Both the position numbers and the translations under genes were made by a program. A DNA stretch of 13,662 bases from CAYRTV01 sp964505785 (GTDB lineage: Bacteria; Acidobacteriota; Aminicenantia; Aminicenantales; Aminicenantaceae): NCBI GenBank assembly GCA_964505785.1, contig CAZDJZ010000041.1, positions 1 to 13,662 on the forward strand. The letters run 5' to 3'. Below the pieces are notes generated by a model that did no database searches, was not told where the DNA came from, and saw nothing but the letters and a program-made list of their open reading frames with translations. Shown here in pieces: positions 1 to 6,882 of this stretch. Position 1 is the stretch's first letter. The number at the start of each line of letters is the position of its first letter.

Positions 1-58
1 CTTCACTACGACGAGCTGCAAGCCGGAAGATGCGGTGAGATTCGGCCCGCCCGAAGGG
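1..58. repeat. Dispersed repeat A, copy 1
   Basis: This is the first of three copies of a GC-rich motif; the others are at 6521-6570 and 6825-6880. The shared core reads AAGCCGG, then AGATGC, then ATTCGGCCCGCC. It differs between copies by a few substitutions. The copy may continue left of the window edge. No protein or known RNA family is recognised in it. Confidence 0.75.
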
Positions 59-59
59 T

Positions 60-173
60 AAAAAATTGCGATTAAAATAAAAGTAAGAAAATAATAATCG
101 TTTCACGTGAACTTAAAATAGAAATCATGAATATAGCATGCAAGGAAAGAATTCAAAAATATCGCAATTTTTT
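60..173. repeat. Perfect 13-bp inverted pair around an AT-rich spacer
   Basis: AAAAAATTGCGAT at 60-72 is perfectly inverted at 161-173, with 88 bp of AT-rich sequence between. It directly follows repeat A copy 1. The same arrangement, with different arm sequences, follows repeat A copy 3 at 6883-7006. It lies just past the end of the minus-strand glycosylase gene, so part of it may act in transcript termination. That role is not demonstrated. Confidence 0.6.
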
Positions 174-187
174 ATGAATAAGCCAGG

Positions 188-1048
188 CTAGAGGCGGCGG
201 CGGGTTAAGAGATAAAAAGCCGCCAGGCCGCGGAAAGGCCGGCAGAACTCCAAAGCTTGCTCCGTTTCTTCCGGGCTCATCCGGCTGCCGTCGCCCAAAA
301 CTTCGCCGGCGGCCTTTTGCACACCCAGATCACCGAAGGGCACCGCGTCCATGCGGCCCAGGCCCCGGACCAGGATGTAATCAGCGGACCAGCGGCCGAA
401 TCCGCGCAGCTTGGTTACGGCCTCGCGCACTCTGTCGTCCGGCATGGTCTTTAGCGCGTCCAGATCCAGCGTCCCCTCATCCACAGCCCGGGCAAAGCCC
501 TGCACATATTCCGCTTTGCGTCCTGACAAGCCGCTCTTTTTAAGCTCCTCCAGAGAAGCCTTGGCCAGGTCTTCCGCCTGCGGAAAAACGGGCATTCCCC
601 GGATGCTGCCGCCGAATTTATCAACGATCCGCTCCCGGATGCGGCGCGCCGCCTGCATGGAAATCTGCTGTTCGGTCACCGCAATCACACCCATCTGAAA
701 AAGGGAGGCCGGCCGCATCGCTTTAAGCCCGTGCAGCTTGTCCGTGATCTTCTTTAAAGCCGGGTGGGCGGCGGCTTTTTCATAAAACGGCCGCAGGTCC
801 AAACCGGTGTTTAAAATCCACTCCGCTTCCCGGCGCAGCTTGTCTTTGTTCCTAACGCCGTCCGCCTTTACTTCGAGCGGCCCGTTTTTCCGCTCCTGGC
901 GGGCTTCCAAGACACGCGGCTGTCCGTCCAGCCGGACAGGCGTCCTGAATACAGTCAAATCTGCTTCCTTATCCGGAGAATACGAAGCCGCCGCCCGCAG
1001 ACAGAGCTGCAGATCATACGGCCCGGTGGAGAGGATTTCTACGCGCAT
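188..1048 (-). CDS. DNA-3-methyladenine glycosylase II (AlkA-like, HhH-GPD)
   Basis: This is a predicted base-excision repair glycosylase that would remove alkylated purines from DNA, acting in the cytoplasm on the chromosome. The 286-residue product is close to the usual AlkA length of about 280. The first 80 or so residues fit the AlkA N-terminal domain. A helix-hairpin-helix follows at about 214-222 (LRGFGRWSA), and the expected catalytic aspartate is D240 in PFGDLGVQ. The ATG at 1048 has an AAAGGA ribosome site upstream, with about 8 nt of spacing. The gene stands alone on the minus strand and is GC-rich, unlike the spacers on both sides. Family assignment is firm. The precise substrate range, and whether it is an adaptive-response gene, cannot be told. 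No Ada-type box was recognised upstream. Confidence 0.88.
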   Translation of the reverse strand: MRVEILSTGPYDLQLCLRAAASYSPDKEADLTVFRTPVRLDGQPRVLEARQERKNGPLEVKADGVRNKDKLRREAEWILNTGLDLRPFYEKAAAHPALKKITDKLHGLKAMRPASLFQMGVIAVTEQQISMQAARRIRERIVDKFGGSIRGMPVFPQAEDLAKASLEELKKSGLSGRKAEYVQGFARAVDEGTLDLDALKTMPDDRVREAVTKLRGFGRWSADYILVRGLGRMDAVPFGDLGVQKAAGEVLGDGSRMSPEETEQALEFCRPFRGLAAFYLLTRRRL

Positions 1049-1113
1049 TCATTTTTCCTTTCCCCAATAGCGCTGCGTGAATGATATTGGCATCATTCTT
1101 TCGTTTCAATTGT

Positions 1114-1184
1114 ATTATACATACGGTGGTCTTATGAAATAAATTACGATGTTATCCACACTCATAATTCATGAATTCTGATTG
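1114..1184. repeat. 71-bp direct repeat D, copy 1
   Basis: It matches 2743-2813 at 64 of 71 positions with no gaps, in the same orientation. The 3' part holds a near-perfect 20-bp palindrome at 1162-1181 with one mismatched pair. The two copies bracket the propeller gene at 1441-2616. Unlike copy 2, this copy is followed by TTGGGA rather than TTGACA, so the promoter box seen there is absent. Confidence 0.85.
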
Positions 1185-1369
1185 GGAAATTTTATTTCCT
1201 GCTTCCATTTGTTTAAAAAAATGGCAGACAATGCGATTGAACCTGTTAGGTTAAGAAAAACAACCCGGAGTTTTTTTAACTTACCTGAAGTCAATATAAA
1301 TTTTTTTGCTTTAAAAACTTTGTAATTAAAAACACTCTTAAAAAAAATTAATTTATTTAGCCTAAATAC

Positions 1370-1419
1370 TTGACATGTTTTTTTTTTGATAAAAAATTTA
1401 TTATCCTGAATTATTCAGG
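1370..1419 (+). promoter_or_regulatory. Possible promoter and small palindrome upstream of the propeller gene
   Basis: A perfect TTGACA lies at 1370-1375 in very AT-rich DNA, but no -10 box sits at a clean 17-bp spacing. TTTATT and TATTAT at 1397-1404 are too far away for a standard site. CCTGAA-TTA-TTCAGG at 1405-1419 is a perfect inverted repeat just before the gene and could be an operator or a leader hairpin. The rest of 1185-1440 shows only homopolymeric A/T runs. Confidence 0.3.
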
Positions 1420-1440
1420 TTAGCAAGAATAAATGCAGGG

Positions 1441-2616
1441 ATGATGGTAGTCAAAAAAAAATACATAAATTTGCTTTTTGAAACTGTGCGAAAAACAGCA
1501 TATTTAAGTCTTTCTCTTTTATTAGTTTTATTCAATTTATCCTGCAAAACAAATGAAGATTATCCATTAACTGATATAATCGAAAAAAATAATCCTGTCA
1601 GCATCATTGGAACTGAAACAGAAAATTTGAATGACACAGATACTCCTATCTATAAATTGATATCACATTATTATGTTGATGATAAAAATAACATTTATAT
1701 TGGAGATGCCTATGGCCGCAAGATAGATAAATATGACAAAAACGGCAAATTTCTCCATTCAATCGGGGGGCCCGGGCAAGGCCCCGGGGAATTCAACGTG
1801 GTTCCTTTTTTTGCTGTAAGTAAAGAAGGAAAAATCGTATGTGCTTATAAAAAAATTCAACTCTTTGATCAAAAAGGGCATTATTTAAAATCATTTGATT
1901 TTGAAGAGCCATATGGAAGAAAACACGTTGTGAAAATAAAGATTGATAAAAAGAATAACGTATATTTTCTTTTTTACATCAGACCTTATGTCTACGAATT
2001 AGTAAAAACCGATTTATCATTTTCTAATTATCAGTTTATTCATAAAGACAAGAACCGTATTGATGATGAAAACAAAGTTGTTTCAGGATTAGCCGGATTC
2101 ACTCCTGATTTTTGTATTGATTCAAATGGAGCTATTTATGTAACGGACACCGTCGATTACAAAATCTATAAATATTCAGGCCGAGGGGATTTATTGAATG
2201 CATTTGAAACAAGCTGCAAAAAGATAAAAATTGATAAAGACGACCTCATTTTTCCTACCTTTAAAGGAAATGAAATTCAACACTTGCCGCATTCTCTCCT
2301 TGACAATTTATATGGTCCTCATAAATACTTTCCTTCAATATTCGGAATTAATATTGAAGATGGAAAAATATTTATCTGGACATCTAAACAGGATAGTAAA
2401 AAACAATTTTTCATTGATATATACAATTTAAAATGGAATCTGACTCATAAAAGTGCTCTCGTAAACAATATAAAAAAGAACTACATACGAATTAAGAATG
2501 GAAAATTATATTCTCCAAATATCGACAGTCCTGATCTTGATTTCAAAAAACAACTGAGCAGATTCGCATATTTTAATGCACCTTATAAGTTATTAGTGTT
2601 TGATTTGCTGCTTTAG
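1441..2616 (+). CDS. 6-bladed beta-propeller lipoprotein
   Basis: The predicted product is a 391-residue lipid-anchored exported protein with an NHL-like six-bladed propeller fold. Its role is unknown; such folds usually bind proteins or ligands. Residues 1-34 form a lysine-rich, then hydrophobic, signal peptide ending at Cys35 (FNLSC), an imperfect lipobox. Blade-type motifs recur (VDDKNNIYIGDAYG, IDKKNNVYFLF, IDSNGAIYVTD), and the hallmark GQGPGEF lies at 112-118. Tandem ATGs at 1441 and 1444 follow GCAGGG. The second gives a slightly better ribosome-site spacing, but both are close. The gene is very AT-rich except for a sharp GC island at 1765-1789 encoding the GQGPGEF region. It is flanked by 71-bp direct repeats. 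It is related in design to the propeller at 11081-12259. Fold and export are well supported; function is unknown. Confidence 0.8.
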   Translation: MMVVKKKYINLLFETVRKTAYLSLSLLLVLFNLSCKTNEDYPLTDIIEKNNPVSIIGTETENLNDTDTPIYKLISHYYVDDKNNIYIGDAYGRKIDKYDKNGKFLHSIGGPGQGPGEFNVVPFFAVSKEGKIVCAYKKIQLFDQKGHYLKSFDFEEPYGRKHVVKIKIDKKNNVYFLFYIRPYVYELVKTDLSFSNYQFIHKDKNRIDDENKVVSGLAGFTPDFCIDSNGAIYVTDTVDYKIYKYSGRGDLLNAFETSCKKIKIDKDDLIFPTFKGNEIQHLPHSLLDNLYGPHKYFPSIFGINIEDGKIFIWTSKQDSKKQFFIDIYNLKWNLTHKSALVNNIKKNYIRIKNGKLYSPNIDSPDLDFKKQLSRFAYFNAPYKLLVFDLLL

Positions 2617-2742
2617 TATCTAAAAATCTGAATGATGCGCCGTCACCTGAAAACGTTCCATTTGTCCTTTCAATAAAATTCATGTTAATCACTGATAAAA
2701 AAAGAATTACGAAAATACCACTTTTTTTATGAATAGTTCAGG

Positions 2743-2813
2743 ATTATACACACGATGGTCTTATGAAAAAAATTACGATGTTATTCAAATTCATAATTCA
2801 TGAATTATGATTG
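2743..2813. repeat. 71-bp direct repeat D, copy 2
   Basis: This is the second copy of the repeat at 1114-1184, at 64 of 71 identical positions. It carries a perfect 20-bp palindrome at 2791-2810 and ends inside the -35 box of the VapBC promoter. The stretch before it (2617-2742) holds no gene and only a T-run followed by ATGAAT. Confidence 0.85.
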
Positions 2814-2839
2814 ACAAATCATGCAAAGTTTCTTATTAT
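2791..2839 (+). promoter_or_regulatory. VapBC promoter with an abutting 20-bp palindrome
   Basis: TTGACA at 2811-2816 and TATTAT at 2834-2839 are separated by exactly 17 bp, a near-consensus sigma-70 promoter. It would give a leader of only about 12 nt before the VapB ATG at 2859. A perfect palindrome with half-site TCATAATTCA occupies 2791-2810, touching the -35 box. Ribbon-helix-helix antitoxins usually repress their own operons at such palindromes, so this is a plausible VapB operator. That part is inference. Confidence 0.65.
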
Positions 2840-2858
2840 TTATTCAAAGGAAAGAAAA

Positions 2859-3137
2859 ATGGCCATTCTGCAAGTTAGAGACATTGATGACAGAATATAT
2901 GAGCATTTAAAAAGAACCGCCAAGCAGAACAGACGTTCTATCAGTCAAGAAGTCGTTCATATTATCGAAACCTACTTATCTGAATCGCATACGTTAAGAA
3001 AAAACAGCACCGAAGAGTTTTTGAAGCTCGCCGGAAGCTGGAAGGATGAAAGAACAGCGGAAGACATTATTATGGATATAAGAAAAAGCCGCACAGAAAA
3101 CAAAAGGTTTGCAAAAGAGAATGTCTTATTTGATTGA
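2859..3137 (+). CDS. VapB/FitA-like ribbon-helix-helix antitoxin
   Basis: This is a predicted 92-residue antitoxin that would bind the VapC toxin encoded next to it and repress their promoter. The N-terminal 40 residues (MAILQVRDIDDRIYEHLKR and on to SISQEVVHIIETYL) match the FitA-type ribbon-helix-helix DNA-binding fold. The C-terminal part (EFLKLAGSWKDERTAEDII) is the usual toxin-wrapping tail. The start at 2859 is chosen because AAAGGA lies 7 nt upstream. A longer reading from TTG at 2811 would begin inside the -35 box and is unlikely. The gene overlaps the toxin start by 17 nt, which suggests translational coupling. It is AT-rich relative to the flanking metabolic genes, consistent with acquisition. 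Confidence 0.85.
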   Translation: MAILQVRDIDDRIYEHLKRTAKQNRRSISQEVVHIIETYLSESHTLRKNSTEEFLKLAGSWKDERTAEDIIMDIRKSRTENKRFAKENVLFD

Positions 3138-3522
3138 TACTGATATTCTTATCTATAGTTTAAAGAATGATCCCCACGTCACTCAAAAGTTTAAAGAGAA
3201 TCTAAACATTCCCAAATCGATATCTGTTATCACCTATGGCGAACTTGTCTATGGTGCAAGAAAGTCTCAACATGTCGAAAAGAATCTTCCAGCTGTATAC
3301 CGAGTCGCAGAGCTTTTCCCGGTTTTGGATATCAATAAATCAATTATGGATATTTTTGGTGAGATTAAGTGCAATCTGGAACGAAACGGCAAAATAATCC
3401 CGGATATGGATATTTTGATTGCAGCGACGGCTCTGACACATAATTTAACTCTGGTCACTAATAATACCAGACATTTTCAAAAAATACCGGCTTTGAAGAT
3501 TGAAAACTGGAAAAGAAACTGA
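3121..3522 (+). CDS. vapC: VapC-like PIN-domain ribonuclease toxin
   Basis: This is a predicted 133-residue PIN-domain endoribonuclease, the toxin partner of the upstream antitoxin. The fold's acidic residues are visible: D6 in YLIDTDIL, E41 in ITYGEL, and D97 in IPDMDILIAA. LVTNNTRHF near residue 112 supplies the C-terminal active-site region. The family motif ending KIENW is also present. Together these suggest an intact, potentially active enzyme. The ATG at 3121 is chosen because VapC proteins normally begin right before the LIDT strand; a TTG at 3109 would add four residues. The RNA target cannot be inferred. After the gene, 3523-3661 contains a weak hairpin and T-run and no other gene. 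Confidence 0.88.
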   Translation: MSYLIDTDILIYSLKNDPHVTQKFKENLNIPKSISVITYGELVYGARKSQHVEKNLPAVYRVAELFPVLDINKSIMDIFGEIKCNLERNGKIIPDMDILIAATALTHNLTLVTNNTRHFQKIPALKIENWKRN

Positions 3523-3604
3523 ATTTCACTCGACAATCATACCTGCCTTCACATATAGTTAGCATTGAGAATCTGTCCACATTCATTTTCGAGAAAATCA
3601 GGCG

Positions 3605-3630
3605 ATGGTTGATCACCATATCATTTTTTT
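3605..3630 (+). terminator. Possible weak terminator after VapBC
   Basis: ATGGT at 3605-3609 can pair with ACCAT at 3615-3619 around a 5-nt loop. A seven-T run follows at 3624-3630 after four intervening bases. The short stem and displaced T-run make this a weak candidate. Confidence 0.3.
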
Positions 3631-3661
3631 ATGAATGAACCATAATAGAAAAGGAGAAAGC

Positions 3662-5161
3662 ATGACAAAAAAAATCAATATCATCGGTGCCGGCGTGGCC
3701 GGACTGTGCGCCGGCAGCTACCTGCAGATGAACGGATTCGAGACGGAAATCTTCGAGCTGAACACGCAGCCGGGCGGGATGATGTGCGCCTGGAAGCGGA
3801 ATGACTATACCGTAGAGGGCTGCCTGCACTGGCTGGTGGGTTCCAGCCCGTCTCAAAAACTTTATCAGCTTTGGAGCGAACTGCTGGATATGGACAGCAT
3901 CGATTTTTTCGACCCGGACGAATTCATGCGGGTGGAAGATGACGCAGGACGGGATATTCGGATGTTCACTCAAGTGGACCGCTTGGAGGAAGAACTGCTG
4001 GCCAAAGCTCCCGAAGACCGCGCGCTGATTCAGGATTTCACCAAAGCCGTGCGCAAGCTGAGTCATTTCGATATGAATCCCGCCAAAGCACCCGAAACAT
4101 CTAATATGCTGGACGGCTTGAAAATGATGGTCCAAATTCTGCCTTATATGGGGATTTTCCGCAAATGGGGCAAACTGTCGCTGGCTGATGTCGCCGGCCG
4201 CTGCCGCAACCCTCTCTTAGCCAGGACCATCCATAACTTGTTCACACCGGAAACCGCTGCCATTTTCATCCTGTTTACCCTGGCTTGGATGGATAAAAAA
4301 GCCGCCGGCTATCCCATCGGCGGATCCTATAAATTGGCCCGGATGCTGGAAAAGAAATATCAGGACCTGGGCGGGCGGATTCATTACAATGCCCGGGTTG
4401 AAAAAATTTTGGTCGACAATGACAAGGCTAAAGGAATCAAGCTGGAAAATGGTGAAGAACACCCGGCGGATATCGTAATATCGGCCGCAGACGGGCACGC
4501 CACTATTTTTGATATGCTGGACGGGCGCTATGCGGATGACAAAATCAAAAAGCGTTATGAGGAGATGAAGGTCTTTCCCTCTTATCTCCAGGTATCCCTG
4601 GGAGTAAACCGGACATTCACCGATGAGCCGTCCGCGCTTATGTTTCCTCTTAAAAGGTCCCTCGTTGTTGATCAAGAATCCCGGCAAGATGACATCAGCA
4701 CGCGCATTTTCAATTTCGACCCCACCCTGGCGCCGGAAGGAAAAACCCTGCTCACTGTGCTGCTGCCGACAACACATTATAAGCACTGGGAAGAACTGCG
4801 GTCCACCGATAAAGACCAATACAAAGCGGAAAAACAGCGAATCGCGGATGCTGTTATCGATGCTTTGGAGGAGCGTTTAGGGGGAATCAAAGACAAAATA
4901 GATATGACGGATGTATCCACGCCGGCCACCGTCATCCGCTATACCAATAACTGGAAGGGGAGCTTTGAAGGCTGGCAGATGACACCCGACGTCGGTTTTA
5001 AACGGATGTCCAAGACCCTGCCCGGGCTGAATGGTTTCTATCACATCGGCCAATGGGTGGAGCCGGGCGGCGGCGTGCCCACCGGGTTAACGTCCGGCCG
5101 CAATGTCACCCAGATTATCTGCAAAAAAGAGGGGAAGAAATTCACTGCGGGAAACCGTTGA
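3662..5161 (+). CDS. FAD-dependent phytoene desaturase / RetSat-like oxidoreductase
   Basis: This is a predicted 499-residue flavoprotein of the CrtI/carotenoid-retinoid oxidoreductase superfamily. An N-terminal Rossmann dinucleotide motif GAGVAG lies at 9-14, with acidic E32 at the end of strand 2 for the FAD ribose. QPGGMM follows shortly after. The C-terminal FAD motif reads HIGQWVEPGGGVPTGLTSGR from about 461, as is typical of this superfamily. No signal peptide is seen. The ATG at 3662 follows a strong AAGGAG with 5 nt spacing; an upstream in-frame ATG at 3635 lacks a ribosome site. No carotenoid-synthesis genes (phytoene synthase, cyclase) are nearby, so a desaturase role is not supported. 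A saturase or another polyprenoid or lipid oxidoreductase is equally possible. The gene is GC-rich and looks native. Confidence 0.82.
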   Translation: MTKKINIIGAGVAGLCAGSYLQMNGFETEIFELNTQPGGMMCAWKRNDYTVEGCLHWLVGSSPSQKLYQLWSELLDMDSIDFFDPDEFMRVEDDAGRDIRMFTQVDRLEEELLAKAPEDRALIQDFTKAVRKLSHFDMNPAKAPETSNMLDGLKMMVQILPYMGIFRKWGKLSLADVAGRCRNPLLARTIHNLFTPETAAIFILFTLAWMDKKAAGYPIGGSYKLARMLEKKYQDLGGRIHYNARVEKILVDNDKAKGIKLENGEEHPADIVISAADGHATIFDMLDGRYADDKIKKRYEEMKVFPSYLQVSLGVNRTFTDEPSALMFPLKRSLVVDQESRQDDISTRIFNFDPTLAPEGKTLLTVLLPTTHYKHWEELRSTDKDQYKAEKQRIADAVIDALEERLGGIKDKIDMTDVSTPATVIRYTNNWKGSFEGWQMTPDVGFKRMSKTLPGLNGFYHIGQWVEPGGGVPTGLTSGRNVTQIICKKEGKKFTAGNR

Positions 5162-5169
5162 TTTTCACC

Positions 5170-5199
5170 ATCTCTTAAAATAACATTGGTTTAAGAGGT
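5170..5199 (+). promoter_or_regulatory. Hairpin covering the ribosome binding site of the P1 peptidase gene
   Basis: CTCTTAAA at 5172-5179 pairs perfectly with TTTAAGAG at 5190-5197. A T-G and an A-T pair extend the stem to 10 bp around a 10-nt loop. The right arm contains AGAGG, the ribosome site of the ATG at 5203/5206. No T-run follows, so it is not a standard terminator of the upstream gene. Folding would hide the start site. Confidence 0.5.
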
Positions 5200-5202
5200 A
5201 AC

Positions 5203-6339
5203 ATGATGAAAACCGGAATTATTTTTGTTTTGTTATGCCTGCTGCCGGCTGCGATTCTATCCCAGCAGGACAGGCCCCGCGCCAGGGAATTCGGCATAAA
5301 TCCGGGCGTTTTCCCGCCCGGACATCTTAACACGATTACGGATGTGACCGGAGTCAAGGCCGGCCAGGTCACTTTAATCAAGAGCGATGATATCCGCACG
5401 GGTGTGACCGCCATCCTGCCCCATTCCGGCAATGTATTCCAGGACAAAGTGCCGGCCGCTTTTTATGCCGCCAATGGTTTCGGCAAACTGACCGGAACCA
5501 CCCAGCTGGATGAACTGGGACGCCTGGAAACCCCGGTGGTGCTCACCAATACCCTAAGCGTGCCCACAGCTGCTGACGCAGTGATCGACTACATTCTTGG
5601 ATTACCCGGCAATGAAAGCATCATGTCCGTCAATCCGGTTGTAGGAGAAACCAACGACGGATTTCTCAATGACATCCGGGCGCGGCATGTCAAAAAAGAA
5701 CACGTGCTGGAAGCCATCCGGAACGCTGCCGGCGGACCGGTAGAAGAAGGTGCGGTCGGAGCCGGGACCGGTACTTCCTGCTACGGATTTAAAGGCGGCA
5801 TCGGCACCGCCTCGCGCAAACTGCCGGAAAAGCTGGGCGGCTATACGGTCGGCGTTTTGGTCCAGACCAACCACGGCGGCGTCCTTATGATCGACGGGCT
5901 GCCCGCCGGCCGATTCCTTGAGCAGTATTCGTATAAACGTTTTCTTGACGAAAATGAAGAGGGCTCCTGCATGATAGTGGTGGCGACGGACGCCCCGCTT
6001 TTAAGCCGCAATCTCAAGCGCCTGGCCAAGCGGGCGCTTCTGGGCATCGCCCGCACCGGGGGCTATTATTCCAACGGCAGCGGTGATTACGCCGTCGCTT
6101 TCTCCACCGCGGAAGAGGTCCGCCAGCCGTACCGGGAAAAAAGCGCTACCGAACAATTCACTGTGCTGCGCAATGACCGCATGTCGCCGCTTTTTCTGGC
6201 CGCCGCCGAAGCAGCGGAAGAAGCCATCCTCAATTCCCTATTCAAAGCGGTGGATACCAAGGGCCGCAACGGGCATATGCAGACAGCTCTGCCCCTGGAT
6301 AAAATCCGCGAACTCATAAAAAAGCATAATTATCAATAG
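5203..6339 (+). CDS. P1 family peptidase (DmpA/BapA-type N-terminal nucleophile aminopeptidase)
   Basis: The predicted product is an exported peptidase that self-cleaves into two chains. The family is known for D-/L-aminopeptidase or beta-peptidyl aminopeptidase activity. Of 378 residues, 1-20 form a hydrophobic signal peptide (ends AAILS). The family signature GTGTSCYGFKGGIGTASR spans about 188-205. The expected autocleavage is between G254 and S255 (EEG/SCMIVVATDAPL), making Ser255 the new N-terminal nucleophile of a beta chain of about 124 residues. Helix residues LKRLAKRALLGIARTG follow, as in other members. The start has AGAGGT upstream, partly inside a hairpin. Tandem ATGs at 5203 and 5206 are both possible. 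It sits 41 bp after the flavoprotein gene, possibly cotranscribed. Its likely working place is the periplasm. The exact substrate is unknown. Confidence 0.88.
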   Translation: MMKTGIIFVLLCLLPAAILSQQDRPRAREFGINPGVFPPGHLNTITDVTGVKAGQVTLIKSDDIRTGVTAILPHSGNVFQDKVPAAFYAANGFGKLTGTTQLDELGRLETPVVLTNTLSVPTAADAVIDYILGLPGNESIMSVNPVVGETNDGFLNDIRARHVKKEHVLEAIRNAAGGPVEEGAVGAGTGTSCYGFKGGIGTASRKLPEKLGGYTVGVLVQTNHGGVLMIDGLPAGRFLEQYSYKRFLDENEEGSCMIVVATDAPLLSRNLKRLAKRALLGIARTGGYYSNGSGDYAVAFSTAEEVRQPYREKSATEQFTVLRNDRMSPLFLAAAEAAEEAILNSLFKAVDTKGRNGHMQTALPLDKIRELIKKHNYQ

Positions 6340-6341
6340 AG

Positions 6342-6506
6342 CGGTCAATCCACTCCGGCTTTAATTGCGGTTGTTCCGCTTATGACTGCGAGTATGCCGC
6401 CCTGGCCAAGCATCTCCATATCAACCTCATCATAAATGATCAAAAAATCCTTCACAATTTCCCGGAAACAGCCGTCAGCATGGATGCATTTTTAGTTTCA
6501 CCTTGA
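6342..6506 (+). pseudogene. C-terminal fragment of a PIN-domain (VapC-like) toxin
   Basis: The frame ending at TGA 6504-6506 reads CGCSAYDCEYAALAKHL, then NLIINDQKIL and FPETAVSMDAF. This fits the last third of a VapC protein: the YD..Y.ALA helix carrying an active-site aspartate, then the L(I/V)(T/N)xD strand and turn. The N-terminal half with the first aspartate and the glutamate is missing. The frame simply runs back into the end of the P1 peptidase gene, only a few bases upstream, and there is no start codon. It is a decayed toxin gene truncated at its 5' end. The call rests on motif recognition and is moderately sure. Confidence 0.6.
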
Positions 6507-6520
6507 ACGATTTAGCCTAA

Positions 6521-6570
6521 TGATGAGACACAAGCCGGAAGATGCAGTAAGATTCGGCCCGCCTGAAAGG
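6521..6570. repeat. Dispersed repeat A, copy 2
   Basis: It shares the core AAGCCGGAAGATGC and ATTCGGCCCGCC with copies at 1-58 and 6825-6880. This copy is followed almost at once by repeat B (6573-6633), with no inverted pair of the kind seen after copies 1 and 3. Confidence 0.75.
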
Positions 6571-6572
6571 AA

Positions 6573-6633
6573 AAAAAGTGGTCGAAAAAAATTTTTAATC
6601 TTGCATATCATTAAAAATGAACCAATAATAATA
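6573..6633. repeat. Dispersed AT-rich repeat B, copy 1
   Basis: It matches 6930-6988 with two substitutions and a 2-nt length difference in an A-run. The shared core runs from AAAAAGTGGTCG through TTTTTAATCTTGCATATC to AATAATAATA. It has no coding potential. Each copy follows a copy of repeat A, so A and B may form one composite element. Confidence 0.8.
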
Positions 6634-6660
6634 GAATAAGATACAATAAATGATGAAAAG

Positions 6661-6775
6661 GACCCCATATGTCATTCTGAGGCCTGCGCCAGCAGGCCGT
6701 GAGGATCTTATGCTGCTGCGTCAGGTGAGGCGGTCTCGATTTATTATGCGAAGCAGTGATCTCCTGGGTTATTGA
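6661..6775. repeat. Non-coding intergenic repeat with a strong hairpin
   Basis: GGCCTGC at 6681-6687 pairs perfectly with GCAGGCC at 6692-6698 around a 4-nt loop. The surrounding text (CATTCTGAGG, GAGGATCTTATG) resembles intergenic repeat families seen in many bacteria, which read as spurious peptides in any frame. Only one copy is in this window, so repeat status is inferred from resemblance. Confidence 0.4.
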
Positions 6776-6880
6776 CGGGCCGAGATTGCCGCAGATGTAG
6801 GATTGCAGGGACGAAATCGTGGCACTTCACTATGAGGAGACGCAAGCCGGCAGATGCGGTGAGATTCGGCCCGCCTGAAA
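6776..6880. repeat. Repeat A copy 3 within a foldable hairpin element
   Basis: The repeat A core lies at about 6825-6880. CGGGCCGA at 6776-6783 is perfectly inverted at 6866-6873, and CCGCA nearby pairs with TGCGG across a small internal loop. This gives a hairpin about 98 bp long whose 3' side is the repeat A core. It could be a miniature element or a structured RNA. No target-site duplication is obvious. Confidence 0.5.
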
Positions 6881-6882
6881 GT

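Noticed and set aside
2811..2858. Longer VapB start at TTG 2811
   Set aside because: This TTG is part of the -35 box TTGACA. The ATG at 2859 has a proper ribosome site and matches the usual family N-terminus.
3629..4819. Two long minus-strand frames opposite the flavoprotein gene
   Set aside because: Both are antisense to a gene with clear FAD-binding motifs at both ends. They show no family features and no start signals.
6825..6880. Resemblance of repeat A to group II intron domain V
   Set aside because: The left part (AGCCGG, then GCGGTGA) looks similar, but the right part does not pair with it as domain V requires. No reverse transcriptase gene is nearby.
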